From: Pseudomicrostroma phylloplanum
Taxonomy: Eukaryota > Basidiomycota > Exobasidiomycetes > Microstromatales
NCBI GenBank assembly: GCA_039545275.1
Contig: BCHS01000020.1
Span: forward strand, 186,001 to 250,000
Direction: 5' to 3'
DNA length: 64,000 nt
Shown here: positions 34,961-46,202 of the stretch, one piece after another
How positions within the stretch are numbered: position 1 is the stretch's first letter
Layout of the letters: each line of letters opens with the position of its first letter
The notes under the pieces: model-generated
The model's input: only the letters and a program-made list of their open reading frames with translations
Database searches by the model: none
Told to the model about the DNA's origin: nothing
Made by a program: the position numbers and the translations under genes

Positions 34961-35308
34961 GCTCTCCGCTCCATCTACGGTCTAGGACTGGGCAGTAGCT
35001 CGAACTCAGAGCGTAGCTTCCCTCCTGATCAGTCTGATCTGGCTTGCTTTTGGATAGTGATGAAGGAACACACACACATAGATCGTCGGGATAGTAATTG
35101 TTATAACTTTCCGTACCACAGTGGCTCTAGCCCCGCAATAGTATTGCTGCTCCACACTTTCGAGTCAGATGTGTGAGCTGTTGAGGGTATGGCAGTGGTA
35201 TTGCATTGCATTGTTTGCGTCTGAGGGTGCCGGTAGAGATGGGGGACATGTGATGCAGAAGTGAAGGATGACAAGAAGATGCGGACGATCATGAAGATGT
35301 CAGGTCGC
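34961..35308. other. Convergent intergenic region
   Basis: This gap lies between the 3' ends of the HAD phosphatase (plus) and TTI2 (minus). It holds a short CA-rich run near 35070-35079 and AT-richer stretches suitable for 3' end formation. No gene is seen. Confidence 0.5.
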
Positions 35309-37183
35309 CTAGGTCCCTGCGAAAAGATCCTGCAAGCCAGGCTCAGCAGCCACCACCCTCTCTCGAATCTGGGTACAGCACGACGAACCGCCAGCAGTAG
35401 CAAGGGACACTCTGTCAGTCTTTCGTTCGCTCACTCGCCCATTCGCCCCTCGATGCAGAGACTCACCTCCTCAACCTGCTCAGGCAACACTCGCGTCCAG
35501 ACACGTACCGCCCTGCTCAACTCCTCGGCCAGCTCCTGTTCCTCCTCCTTCTCTTCCCCCCGCTGCAGTGACGGCGCGTCGCTGAGAGCCAGCCAGGCCT
35601 TGATGTACGCAGAGAGACACTTGGAGGTCCATTGTGCTAGTCCGGGGGGAACAGTGGGGAAGAAGGGGTCGTCTTGCTTGCCGGCGGGTTGGTGTTGGTC
35701 TGGTGTGGGCTTCTGCTGCTCGTCTGGCGCTGATGCAGGTCCTGAAGGTGGTGCTGGTGCAGCAGCGGACTCGAGTGCGTCCACACAGGCCTGCTCCACG
35801 AGTACCCTTGAGGCTCGCACTGCCTCTCTCCCCCTCCCGAGCTTTCCCCTCGTCTTCTTCCTCTCCTGCTCCAGGTCCACAAGACCGGCGAATGTCTTCG
35901 AGTCGGGTCTCGAAGAGGTACTGCTCACGAGGCTTTCGTACAACCCGGCGATTTGAGCCGAGAGGAAATCCAAAGCCACGTCCAGGAAGCGGGCAGAGAA
36001 GATTCCGAGCTCGGAGCTGAGGGAGGACAGGTGCATGAAAGTCGTCGTGAGGACGTCCCTCTCCGTTGCTAGCTCTGCTCCTTCTCCGTCCTCGTCCTCG
36101 TCCTCGTCAAGAGTTCCTGGCATCGAGCCGATACTCTTCGGCATGAAGGTCCAAGTACGAAGCACTCCCTCCTGCAGAATCCTCATCAGCATCTCTGCTC
36201 GCTCGCGACTGCGCTCAGGGAGGCTCCTGGCCAAGAGGATCAGGGCGGATAGAGCGTAATGCAATAGACTGGCACCGAGCGGGTGCGAGAGGTACGTGAG
36301 GGAGTTGAAGAGAGTCGTCTGCAGGAGAGGAACCAAGTTTGAGCGCTGTAGCAGCTGGACAGGCACAGCTTGTAGCTTGGCCATGGAGCGGCCTTCGCGG
36401 CCGAGGCCTGCTGCGGAGCGTCGTGTCAGGACTTGCTCGACGAGTAGTCTTGTCCCTCTCTCCCTCCAAACAGGATCCGAGTCCTCGATGAGCGTGACGA
36501 GCGGTGGGACGATCAACGGCCACAGTGCCTCCCATGGCTCCCCCTCTACCCCTGCTCGTTTGCTGCTCGATAGATTCGCAATAATGTCCAAGCACACCTT
36601 CAGAGTCAGATGGCTCCCCGCTCCGTCGCTCCTCGGCATATCGACGCCTGGAATGTCTGCCCGCTGCTTGCCCTTCCACTTTTCCCCCTCTTGGTATGCG
36701 GACATCTTTGCCGAATTCGACAGATGGGCCCGCTCGTGTCGTAGCCTGCCCTCTTCGTTGACTGAACCGGGAGAAGGGGAAGCGAAGAGAGATCGCATGT
36801 GACCCCGCAGCACGTGGCGAATGACAGCGAGACTGGGCCTTACGGAGGAGCTCAAGATAGCTCTCGCGAGTTTTCGTGAGTCAGTCGACGTCCAAGGAGA
36901 CCTCTCAACAAAGCGGGAAGCAGCGATTGTCACGGCTGCTTGGACACTCGTTACCTCGTCAGATGCTTGTGTCTTGAGACGACGACAGCGTATTGTGTGA
37001 GTGTGCAGGGTTTTGACGAGTTTGCGTAACGTGGAAGGGGCGTCGACTGTCCGCCAATGCCTCAATTTCCGCTCCTCTTGGTCGTCTCGCTCAGCTGCAA
37101 AGGCATCACGACCCTCTTGCAATGCCAGCGGCGGTATCAGGGACCTGCACATGCCCAGTATGCTCTTCTGATCTTCCTTGAGC
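35309..37183 (-). CDS. TTI2: TTI2-like HEAT-repeat protein (TTT complex); may be the C-terminal half of a SHQ1 fusion
   Basis: Exons 37183-35467 and 35368-35309. If separate, translation starts at the ATG at 37152 (581 residues including a 19-residue last exon). If joined to SHQ1 through the intron 37276-37184, this is the C-terminal ~590 residues of a 1005-residue protein. The sequence is helical and Leu/Ala-rich, with the TTI2-like block LIVPPLVTLIEDSDPVWRER followed by LVPLLQTTLFNSLTYL and ALSALILLAR. TTI2 works with TEL2 and TTI1 to stabilise PIKK kinases together with HSP90 and R2TP. An acidic insert and a Pro/Gln-rich linker interrupt the repeats. Only 120 bp lie between the SHQ1 stop and the ATG at 37152, too little for a comfortable terminator and promoter. 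Family assignment is probable, not certain. Confidence 0.65.
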
Positions 37184-37272
37184 CTGAGAAAAGGGGAGAT
37201 GCAGGCGCAACAGTGTCAGACCTGTAAACAGAGCTGAATCTCATGTCATTGCAACCGGCTGAGACAACACAC

Positions 37273-38666
37273 CTACCGGCTTTCTTGCTCTCCTCCTTGC
37301 TCAGCTATCACCTCCTCCGCCATTTGCTCCAATAGCTCAAGATCCCAGGATGGCGCCACGTGCGACTTCGTGAGACCTCCTGCTGCCGCTTTGACCTCTC
37401 CTGCCAATGCGGAGAAGGAAGCATCGCTGTCTGCTTGCACTTTGATGATCAGCGGTCTCACCACCGACTCGTTCAGGGTGCCCCATCTGGCGGCTTCATC
37501 GGGTCCTTCTGTGGCCTCCTTCTCCCCTTCGGCGAGGCAGCCTGACAAACCCGAGAGACCATCTAGCACCTCTTGCCTTCCGGACGACAGACGTGATACC
37601 ACATCTTCGGCGGCTCTATGACAGAGCCTCCAGCTGCGATGTAGAGGGTAAGCGAGGCCTCTCCTGAAGCCTGAGCGCATCACAGAGGCTACTGTATCGG
37701 AAGTAGCGAAGGGCGGGCAAGGCGGAGCTGACAGAGACCTTGATAGTGTGCAGAGCAGCCAGGGGTATATCGGCGGTCCTGTGCTGACGAGGAGGGAGAG
37801 ATGGTATGCGTAGAGCAAGTCTAGGAGGACAAGGCGCAGGTGACCAGGCAATGCTGGATCCGTAGCTTCTGCTGTTGAGGCTGAAGAGGAGGACCCTGCT
37901 TCGTACTTCCAGTGGAGCAGCTCGTCGATCTCCCCTTCCTCATCTACAAACGAATCGAGATACGACTGCTCGTCGAAGCGCTCGTCCTCGGCTGCCTCTG
38001 CCGCGGCCTGGTTGGCCTCGAGCTGTTCCGTGCTCAGATTGGCAAACAATTCGCCGACTATTGAGAGAGCTTCGGATGGGTCAGCACACCCTCCAAGGGC
38101 TTCTGACATTACGTTTCTACTCACCACCGCTGGATCTGCTGCTGCGCTTCTCCGCCTTATCCTCCTTAACAGCCGTCATATTCTCCCTCTGCAGTACTTC
38201 CTTGAGAATCGCCTCTGCCTCTTGGTCCTTTTCCCTCTTCTGTTTGGATGGCCCGGCTGTGGCTCCCGAAGAGGACTGAGAGTCGGCGTCTACGAACATG
38301 GTGGGCTGGATGTCCTCCAGGCCAATGAAGTCCAAGCCAGCGTCTGCTTTCCGCAGGTCGACACGGATGACGGAGCCAGAGCGATGTACCTGCTCCACCG
38401 ATGACAGGGAGGCGGGAAAGTGTAGCCTAAGATAAGGGAACAGGAGAAGCAGCGCCCTCGTCAGCAGCTGCTCAGTCATCAGCAGATGTCGCTTCACTGT
38501 CCACTCACGGGAGGTAGTAAGGCGGACATCTTAGCGCGAAGATGGTTTCCTCTACCACTGCTTCCGGCTTGAGATTGGCAGGGGTGAGGGGACACTGCGC
38601 CTCGATGATGACGTGAGTGTCCGTCTGATTCACCCTGAAAGGAGGCGTGACCAATTCGTTCTCCAT
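37273..38666 (-). CDS. SHQ1: SHQ1, H/ACA snoRNP assembly chaperone
   Basis: Exons 38666-38509, 38426-38125 and 38057-37273 encode 414 residues when read to the TAG at 37275-37273. The first ~90 residues are a CS/p23-like domain starting TPPFRVNQTDTHVIIEAQCP and continuing across intron 1 (CPPYYLP-LHFPASL). A charged linker follows, then the SHQ1-specific helical domain: ERFDEQSYLDSFVDEEGEIDELLHW, YPLHRSWRL and the final ELLEQM. SHQ1 holds dyskerin/Cbf5 before H/ACA RNP assembly and is released with the R2TP ATPases. The stop codon is embedded in a GTAGGT donor, so splicing from 37276 to 37184 removes it and continues in frame into TTI2. The gene is divergent from the hydrolase, with only 213 bp between start codons. 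Confidence 0.88.
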
Positions 38667-38879
38667 CGTGGATCAGGCAACGATGGAAAGCAGTGGTATC
38701 GATGCAAGTAGAGACGAGGGAACAGGCGAGAAGCAGAGCACGAAGAGGAACATCCGACTTTTGGAGCGGAGCCATGGACGGACGGAAAGAGCCACACGGC
38801 AGGAGGGGTGCGCTCCAGCCATGCCATGAAGCTATCGGTCAAGCAGCACCTCCTCCTTGGCGCAACTTCATCAAACACA

Positions 38880-40155
38880 ATGTCGTCGAGCAGCGCCGTA
38901 AGATTGTTGCCGAGGTCCACTCGTGGCAGTATCGGTAGCCAGCTGGCTGGAGCCAGTCGCCTGACACGCGCCTTGCCTCAGCTGGCCACACCGGCATCTG
39001 CACCGCATACCCATCAAGCGCTGCTACCACTCCAACGCCTGCCCCGCTCCTTCTCTACTACCCTACACCGAGCAGCAACGACGGACCCCTCTAAATCTTC
39101 CCCTCCAGTCCCTACCGAGAAGCCCGTCTCGCTGGTGTACGAGCTCCACTCTCCTCCCAAGGACGCCTCGCCCAATGCCGGCGGCGCCCAGTCCCTGGTC
39201 GTCTGCCACGGCCTCTTTGGCTCAAAGCAGAACTGGCGCTCCCTCGCCAAGGCCATGGCCAAGCAATTCGGCGTACCCGTATATGCAGTCGATCTACGCA
39301 ATCATGGCACTAGTACGGACCATGTAGAGGGAATGAGCTACAGGGATATGGCTCTGGACCTGCTTGGATTTGTCGAGGAGCACAACCTCGAGAAGATTGC
39401 CCTCGTGGGACATTCCATGGGCGGAAAGGCGGTCATGGCATTTGCGCTTTCGCCTGAGCTGAAGACAGGGACGTTGGAATACCTGGTCAGTGTGGATATG
39501 AGCCCTGCGAGAGGCCCTTTGAGCAAGGAGTTTGAGGAGTACATCGAGGCGATGCTGGCCATTGAGAAGAAGGGATGTCGTACGAGGGGAGAGGCAGATG
39601 AGCTACTCAAGGAGACTGAGCCGGTGAGTGAAAGTGGATCGATGCAAATCAGATGCGTTTGCTCAGACTGACTCGTGTGGAGTATGATTCTCACCTCGAA
39701 TCTCTCTCACAGGACGTTGGGGTACGTCAATTTCTGCTCACCAACCTACAAAAGCCCGAGTCGTCCGATTCGTGGTCCTTCAGGATCCCAGTCTCCTTGA
39801 TCAAGAGGTACATGAGCCAAATCGGCGACTTTCCCTATGAGGCCTCAGACCGGACATGGGACGGAAAGACGTTGTTTGTCAAGGGGACAAAGAGCAAGTA
39901 CATCAATCGGAGGAACAAGCCGCTATGTAACGTGAGTGAAGCTGAACGGACGATGGCACGGAGGTACAATTTGCATCTGTGTAATTGCAGAAGCTCACGT
40001 CTCCCGAGCCCTCCCTCCCTTACCTTACACCGATGGCCTAGGAATACTTTCCCAATGCTGCACACGTAGACGTGGAGGCGGGTCACTGGGTGCAAGCAGA
40101 GAAGCCGCGAGAGTTCATCCAGGCCTTGTCAGACTTCTTTGGCGGGAAGCTGTAG
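38880..40155 (+). CDS. Mitochondrial alpha/beta hydrolase, ABHD11/Imo32-like
   Basis: Exons 38880-39623, 39713-39931 and 40042-40155 encode 358 residues; all junctions fall between codons. The first ~68 residues are rich in Arg, Ser, Ala and Leu with almost no acid and end around RSFSTTLHRA, a clear mitochondrial presequence. The hydrolase core has HGLFGSKQNW (oxyanion loop), VDLRNHG, the nucleophile elbow GHSMGG, and a C-terminal catalytic His in AAHVDVEAGHW. This is the ABHD11/Imo32/Eat1 group; ABHD11 keeps the oxoglutarate dehydrogenase lipoyl groups intact, Imo32 is a mitochondrial processing substrate, and Eat1 makes acetate esters. I cannot choose between these roles from sequence. An upstream in-frame ATG at 38826 is possible; 38880 has the better context. 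Confidence 0.85.
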
Positions 40156-40466
40156 AGCTCGAGGGAGCTGGTGAACAGATTTGAGAAATTATAATAATAA
40201 TGCATAAGCATACCTGTCAAAGTACGACTGCCTGTGTATACGAGTGCAAAGGCGCTGTGGCGTGCTCTGGCCAGGCGGGCAAGTCGAGCGGAAAGAGGCA
40301 AAGTCAATCGAGGCGCGGCCTTTGAAATTTTGGTTTTGCGTCGGATGCTGCATCGCCATCGTCGTTCCTTCTGACCACAGCTACCCATCGCATCCTCTCA
40401 TCCCCAGACCTCCTTGCCACCCTTTGTCACCCAGCTTTACATCATCCCATCACTCCTTCGACAGCC
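40156..40466. other. Short intergenic region
   Basis: The 3' flank of the hydrolase gene (with ATAATAAT near 40188-40201) and the promoter and C-rich leader of IMP4. No gene is seen. Confidence 0.5.
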
Positions 40467-41470
40467 ATGCTTCGCCGTCAATCCCGCGAGCGTCGCGAGT
40501 ACCTCTACCGCAAATCCCTCGAGGCGCAAGAAGCCCAGCTCTACTCGCGCAAGCAACGAATCCGCCAGCTCCTCGCCGAGGGTAAAGCCATCCCCAAGGA
40601 GCTTCGCGGGGACGCTACCTCTCTCCAGGGGGAGAAGCTCGCCCGAGGTGTAGACCTAGACGCAGCTCAGTCTGATCCTTTGACCAGCTTTGATTCGGAG
40701 TATGCCACGGCGGGCAGCCGTGATCCGCGCATCCTCCTCACTACCTCCCGTAATCCCTCTAGCAGGCTAACGGCTTTCGCAAAGGAGATGCGTCTCGTCT
40801 TTCCCAACTCGACGAGGATCAATCGTGGTGGATACAAGGTCAACGATCTGGCCGCCGCTGCGAGGGCAAACGATATCAGCGATCTAGTCGTAGTGCACGA
40901 GCACCGCGGTGTCCCAGACGCAATGGTCGTCAGCCACTTCCCTCACGGACCCACCGTCCTCTTCACCCTACACAACGTCGTCCTCCGCCACGAAGTCGCT
41001 GCGCATGCCACTTCGACCGTCAGCGAGCAGTACCCGCATTTGATCTTTGACGGGTTTGAGAGCAAGCTGGGAGCGAGGGTGAGGGATGTGCTCAAGTACT
41101 TGTTTCCGGTGCCGAAGGAGGAGAGTAAGAGGGTGATGACGTTTAAGAATGAGCGGGACTTCTTGAGCTTTAGGTGAGTAGGAACGCGCCAGAGGGGAGC
41201 TACCATCCATTCACTCGACTTCGTTCTTCCGCATAGAGCTGTCCACTGACCTGACCCCTCCCCTTCCTTCACTATCCCCACACGCCGCACAGACACCACG
41301 TCTTCCTCAAGACCTCTCACCGTGAAGTGTCCCTCGCCGAAGTGGGCCCACGCTTCGAGATGAGGCCCTATGAGATCCGACAGGGCACGCTGGAGATGGG
41401 AGACAGCGCCGACGTGGAGTGGATCCTGCGGCCGTACATGCGGACTAGTGGCAAGAGGAACGTCCTCTGA
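40467..41470 (+). CDS. IMP4: IMP4, Brix-domain U3 snoRNP protein
   Basis: Exons 40467-41173 and 41293-41470 encode 294 residues, against about 290 in yeast. The N-terminus is the basic helix typical of IMP4 (RRQSRERREYLYRKS...). The Brix domain starts with ILLTTSRNPSSRL and includes NRGGYKV, HEHRG-PDAMVVSHFPHGPT, LIFDGF and a C-terminal VGPRFEMRPYEI-QGT. IMP4 bridges U3 snoRNA and pre-18S rRNA in the nucleolar SSU processome, the same particle as PWP2. The last exon closes the Brix fold and restores an Arg codon at the junction. Confidence 0.96.
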
Positions 41471-41695
41471 TTGCGGGTCAAGAGGAGGAGGGGCTAGGGA
41501 AGAGGGAGATGGTGGAAGTCTCTTATTTTGTTCACTTGTACTTTAGACATTCATTCTCAACTTGAGCATACACGCACACATGCACATACATCTCTGTGAC
41601 TGGTAGCACACTTGACTGTTTATTGACTCGCTATTGAGTACAGCGACGAAGTAGAGGTTGGAGTCCAGCCTCTGTAGCCCCGTTCCCTTCTTCTG

Positions 41696-41712
41696 CCCCC
41701 CCCCCCCCCCCC
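41696..41712 (+). repeat. 17-nt poly-C tract
   Basis: Seventeen consecutive C residues on the plus strand, in the 258-bp gap between the convergent IMP4 (plus) and coatomer alpha (minus) genes, just 17 bp past the coatomer stop codon. Confidence 0.9.
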
Positions 41713-41728
41713 TCTCTCCCTCTCATCC

Positions 41729-44700
41729 TCAGATCCAAGTCCTCAACCCACTCCCAACTTTTCCAACCTCACTAATGCGACTAATCCTACACGTCGACCC
41801 CTTGAACTCGGGCAAATACTTGGCTCCCGTGAAAGGGTCCTCAATGGCACCTTGACCACCAGCAGGGATAAGCACCTGGCTTCCTGCGCAAATGACAAAG
41901 TCCCTCTCGTGGGCATCGTACCCAGACACCAGCACTGCATCCCGCGGGTTTCGGTCCGCGGCAGCGATGACGCTTTGGGCTAGCTGCTCCACCTTGGGGT
42001 TGGAAGGCTTGAGGTCCAAGAGACGCTTGGCGAACCCAGCGGCCATCTTTAGGTTGCCCACTTTGCGAGACTCGTTCATGGCTGTGCGCAAGGCGAGTTG
42101 CTGGTGGGGTGGTTGCATCTGTGCGTGCGTGAAGAGGGCTGCGAGCTCCAGTTGGCGGGAGACGTCCTCTGGGTGAGAGGCAAGGTGCTGTCGGCGGGCC
42201 AGCTCGACGCCCACTCCGAGGAGATACTCTCGGCAGAGGATGATCAGGTCCAGGATCTCTTGGCCTTCCACGGCATCCTTTCCAACAGTCATCGCCAGCT
42301 TCCACAGAATACCGCGGAACAAGTCTTCAGCCTCTTCCAGCTTGTTTGTATTCACGGCCTTGTACGCATCCTGTAGCTCTCCAGCAGTGATGTCTCGCAC
42401 GCTCCTAGCCTGGGCGGGGAGCACCTTCGAGATCTCCTCCTCGTCCACGTTTCTCCTCAGCGGAATCTCAAGGGAGGGCAAGGAAGCAGCGCCTGCTCCT
42501 GGCAAGAATGCTCTCGAGCCTTGGTAGGCAGAGAGGAAGTAAGGCTTGAGAGGGTTGAAGTCGGTGATACCTGCTTGGCGAGTGAGGAGGGTCATCGCTG
42601 TGTCGAAGGATCCGGCAGCAGCGTGATCGGCAGCAACCGGCGAATTCCTCAGCCAGTGCTCCGCTTCGGAAGACCCTGGATCCAGCGACCCCTCTTGAGC
42701 ACTCGGCGCTGATAGAGGAGCAATCACAGGAGCGTCGGCCTCGTCGACAGGTAGGTCGGGATCTTCCAGATCCCACGCTTCCTCGTCTCCAGCGTCCACT
42801 GCAATCGTGCCACTCGTTGCTGCTCCGTAGCCATCCTCCTCTTCGTCCTCAGCATCGACAAAGTCATCTCCGTCCAACCAGCCATCGGCATCGTGCTCTC
42901 CATTCACGGCATTGTCCTTGAAGATGTTGCCACCCTCTTCCACATCAGCCAAGAGAGCTTTGTCGAAGTAGGACTCCGTGGTGTCCTTCAGCGGCCAGTT
43001 GTACTGGTAGGACTTTGTGACCACGGGAGGGGGTCGGAGAATGTGGGAACTCGACGAGCCCACATTGTTGGTCATCTCGATCTCGGTCATCCCACTCTCA
43101 ATACCGGCTCCAGCAGCAATCTGAGCGGCGCCGTCAAGGTCACCGCTGTTCTTCGCACTGACGTATGCCAGGGCATCGAGGCCTACATCTGACAGGATCC
43201 TCGACCTCGCCTTGGCATCGCCTAGATATAAGGCGTTGTGGAAGCGGCTCATAGGGTCTCCCCTCTTGTCAGCAATGACTGCCATCTTGGCCAGCTTCTC
43301 AGTGTTGCCGGTGATGAGGTAGAGGAAAGAGAGGCGCTCGAAGTTCTTGGTCTTTTGGTACGCTCGTTCAACAATCTTGTGGTTGCCCTGCTTCAGAGCA
43401 GCATCTGCCAGTCGTTCCCAGACCTCCTTCGCCCCGATCGATTCAGCAGTCTCAAGGGCGACCTCGAGGTTCCCGCATTCAATGGCAAGGTCGAAGCGAG
43501 TCGACTTATCTTGGACAAAGTGTAGCGCAATCTCTGGGTATCCCTTCTTCTGCAAATAAGCAATGATGGCCTGACCGACGAGATTCGAGTTCTTGATGAT
43601 CTTCATGACCTCCTCGTGTTGACCTTGTACCAGGGCCAACTTGAAGCGGTACTCAGTTGGGTCGATGGCAATGTTGCGAGGCCGAGCGGTTCGGTCAAGG
43701 CAGGAGACAGTCTTTCCCTTGATCTTTGTCAAGTAGACGGGCTGCTCCAAGGTCTTGATGATACCAGAGTCACCCTGAGGCAGCGCGTACTTGATGTGGT
43801 TGAGCGTAGAGTAGAGCAGAACACCAGCATCATCCCACGCAGCGGACTTGATGCGAATCGTCTCGTGAACTAGCGAGGTCTTGCTAAGGGTCTTGTCAGC
43901 CAAGGTGATGCTGTGCTTGGAGAGCAAAGCAACGTGCGAGTTGTCCTGAGACCACAGAACGTACTTGACAGTGGGAGACGCCACCTCGGCCAGAATCTTC
44001 TGCTGTTGAATATCGAAGAGAGCCACGCCAGTGGCAGTAGACAGCAGGAGCGAAGCTGTTCCACCAAAGAAGATCTCATTGACTACGACTGGGCAAGGCA
44101 TCGTCTTTGTGATGCTGTTGTTGAGGTCGCGGATATCAATCGTCTGCGCTGCCTTGTCAAAGGTCGCTAGACGGTTACGAGCGACGAAGAGAGCCGTGTT
44201 GGCATTTGCCCTCTTGCCGATGGTACCAGACTCGCCAAGTTCAGAGGGCGCACTGCCCTCCTTTGGCAGCGGAGCGAGGTCAAAGACGCCCTGCTCGCCA
44301 GAGATGGAGGTCACAATGACAGACCGCTCCGCAGGGTTGAAGCTGAGGGAGCGCGGCTGAACGTACTGGTTGCCCAGTCGCTTGACTGAAAGCAAGGCAT
44401 GGTCCGAGCCAGTACTGTAGTCGAGCTGGCGAACCTGCTTGTCGCGAACGTAGAAGAGCAGGTTCTGGTACACTGAGTGAGCTGGCCTCTCTCTGTCTAG
44501 CTTGAAGACGATGAGACCATTGTCGTGACCAGCAGCAAACAGATTGAGGTTAGGGTGAGCAGTGAGGACCCAGAAGCGGTCATTCTCCCTCCTGAACGTT
44601 GCTACTGCCGTCCGCTTGCCCATGTCCCACACCCGGATGGTCTTGTCCTCTCCGTTGGACACGATCAGCTCGTGTCGCGGGTGGAAGAGGGCAGAAGAGA

Positions 44701-45558
44701 CGTTGTTGAAGTGTCCTCGGCATGTGTCTACCTCCCAAGCCCTTGTGTCTGACATCCTCCAAAGCTTGACCTGCCTGTCGTCTCCAGCAGAGACGATGAG
44801 GGGCAAAGTGGGATGGAAGGTGGCCCAATTGACTCCACGGTCGTGACCCTCGAGGACGTACTTGACCATGGCATCTGTGTTGCCGAATAGATCTGCCTGC
44901 CCAGTGTTGGCTCGGGCAATCTGCTCTTCGATGCTGAGAGGCTGGGCCGATGTGCTCCTCTTGCGGAGGCCAGAGATGTCCCAGACTCGTACGGTCTGAT
45001 CCATCGATGCCGAGACAATCAGGTCTTCTTTTGGATGGAATTGCGCGCACATGACGTAGTGGTTGTGTCCGGTAATGATGGCAATGCACGTCCTGCTCTG
45101 CCAGTTCCAGATCCTGATCGTCTGATCATCGGAGGCGGAGAGGATCCATGGCTGCTCGTGGTGGAAGTAGACTGTCCTGACATAGTCGAGATGTCCGCTG
45201 AGGGTGTAATTGCATCTCCTCGTCTTGTGGTTCCAGATCTTGATCTTGTAGTCGTCTCCTCCGGACACGAGGAGGGGTTGGGAGTGATGGAAGGCAATGG
45301 CCCTCACGGGTCCGTCGTGCTCTTCGAGGCGATCATAGATTGTTCCTGTTTGGTAGTTCCACAGCTGGATGGAGCCGTTGTGAAGAGCGGCTGCCAAGAG
45401 GGGCAGCTTGGGATGAAATGCGATACCCTTCACTCGATTGGACTTGGACTCGAACTGTTGGGAGTAGTCAAGGTGAAGTGTAGGTAGCAAGGGTGAGTCA
45501 AATGAGCTCCTGTGAACCTAAACAGATCAGCAGTACCGACCTTTGTGAGCATCTGCAT
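41729..45558 (-). CDS. COP1: Coatomer subunit alpha (COPI)
   Basis: A tiny first exon (45558-45541, six codons) joins 45454-41729 for 1247 residues. The junction gives MLTK-FESKSNRVKG, exactly the start expected for alpha-COP; reading the intron instead would give an unrelated leader. The N-terminal WD40 propeller (to about 320) includes GGDDYKIKIWN, ILSASDDQTIRIWNWQSRTC and GHNHYVMCAQFHP. A second propeller and a helical solenoid follow, then an acidic linker, and the C-terminal coatomer domain ends with the zinc-binding-like ICAGSQ...EFKGSTCRISRISEVGK. Alpha-COP recognises KKXX cargo and forms the COPI coat for Golgi-to-ER transport. The intron donor reads GTCGGT, unlike nearly all other donors here. 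The second ATG (45552) is the conserved family start. Confidence 0.96.
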
Positions 45559-46202
45559 GTTGGCGTACGCTGATCTACAGCTTGGCTTCTATGGGGGTAT
45601 GATCAGCAAGTTGTGCGTCGTGGTCCCTGTCGGGGCGAGGACGTGTGCTACCCTTTGTAGCTGCACGGGCGGACTGTGAGGAGAGAGCGGCAAGGGTGAC
45701 CGGGCAGAATGGAGGTGGGAGGATGCTGTTGGGCCCTTGTGCTGGGTATGTACGCAGCAATGGAGAGGTGGTAAGCCAATGCGCGTGAATTTCGGTTGCC
45801 CTGTATTGGTATGAGGCCGAGGGTGATGGTGTGGTGGTGATGGTATGCGGTGTGGGTGCGAGCCGTGTGCGCTCGAGAAGGTCTCCTGCGACACGAGCCT
45901 GTCCTGGCTGGGAGGAGCGCTGCCTTGGTCCCCCGCCCCTCCGCTCTCGTTGGCAGGCAGACAGGCAGGCAGGGCCACTTGCGCCGCGCGGAGCCGCCGA
46001 GATCAACACCTGCCTTGGCGGACCACGCTGCCCTTTCCGCTTCGCGACCAGGAAGGAGCAGGTCGGGGAGAATATAGGCGCTACACTGACACGCCTGACA
46101 GGACAAGCTTGTACCCAATCACGAAGCGAAGGGCCTTGGTAGCGCTCCACGTCCTGAGCCACTCGAGGGGAGAGGGAGCTTCCATAGAGCTCCTGATCAA
46201 CT
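45559..46202. other. Divergent intergenic region
   Basis: Shared upstream region of coatomer alpha (minus) and the unidentified protein (plus). Frames on both strands stay open for about 100 codons or more, but their Arg/Pro/Ser-rich translations look like composition effects. No gene is seen. Confidence 0.5.

Noticed and set aside
38117..38128. Alternative acceptor giving a 22-nt SHQ1 intron
   Set aside because: In frame, but too short for splicing; the TAG acceptor at 38058 gives a normal 67-nt intron and a better match to the family.
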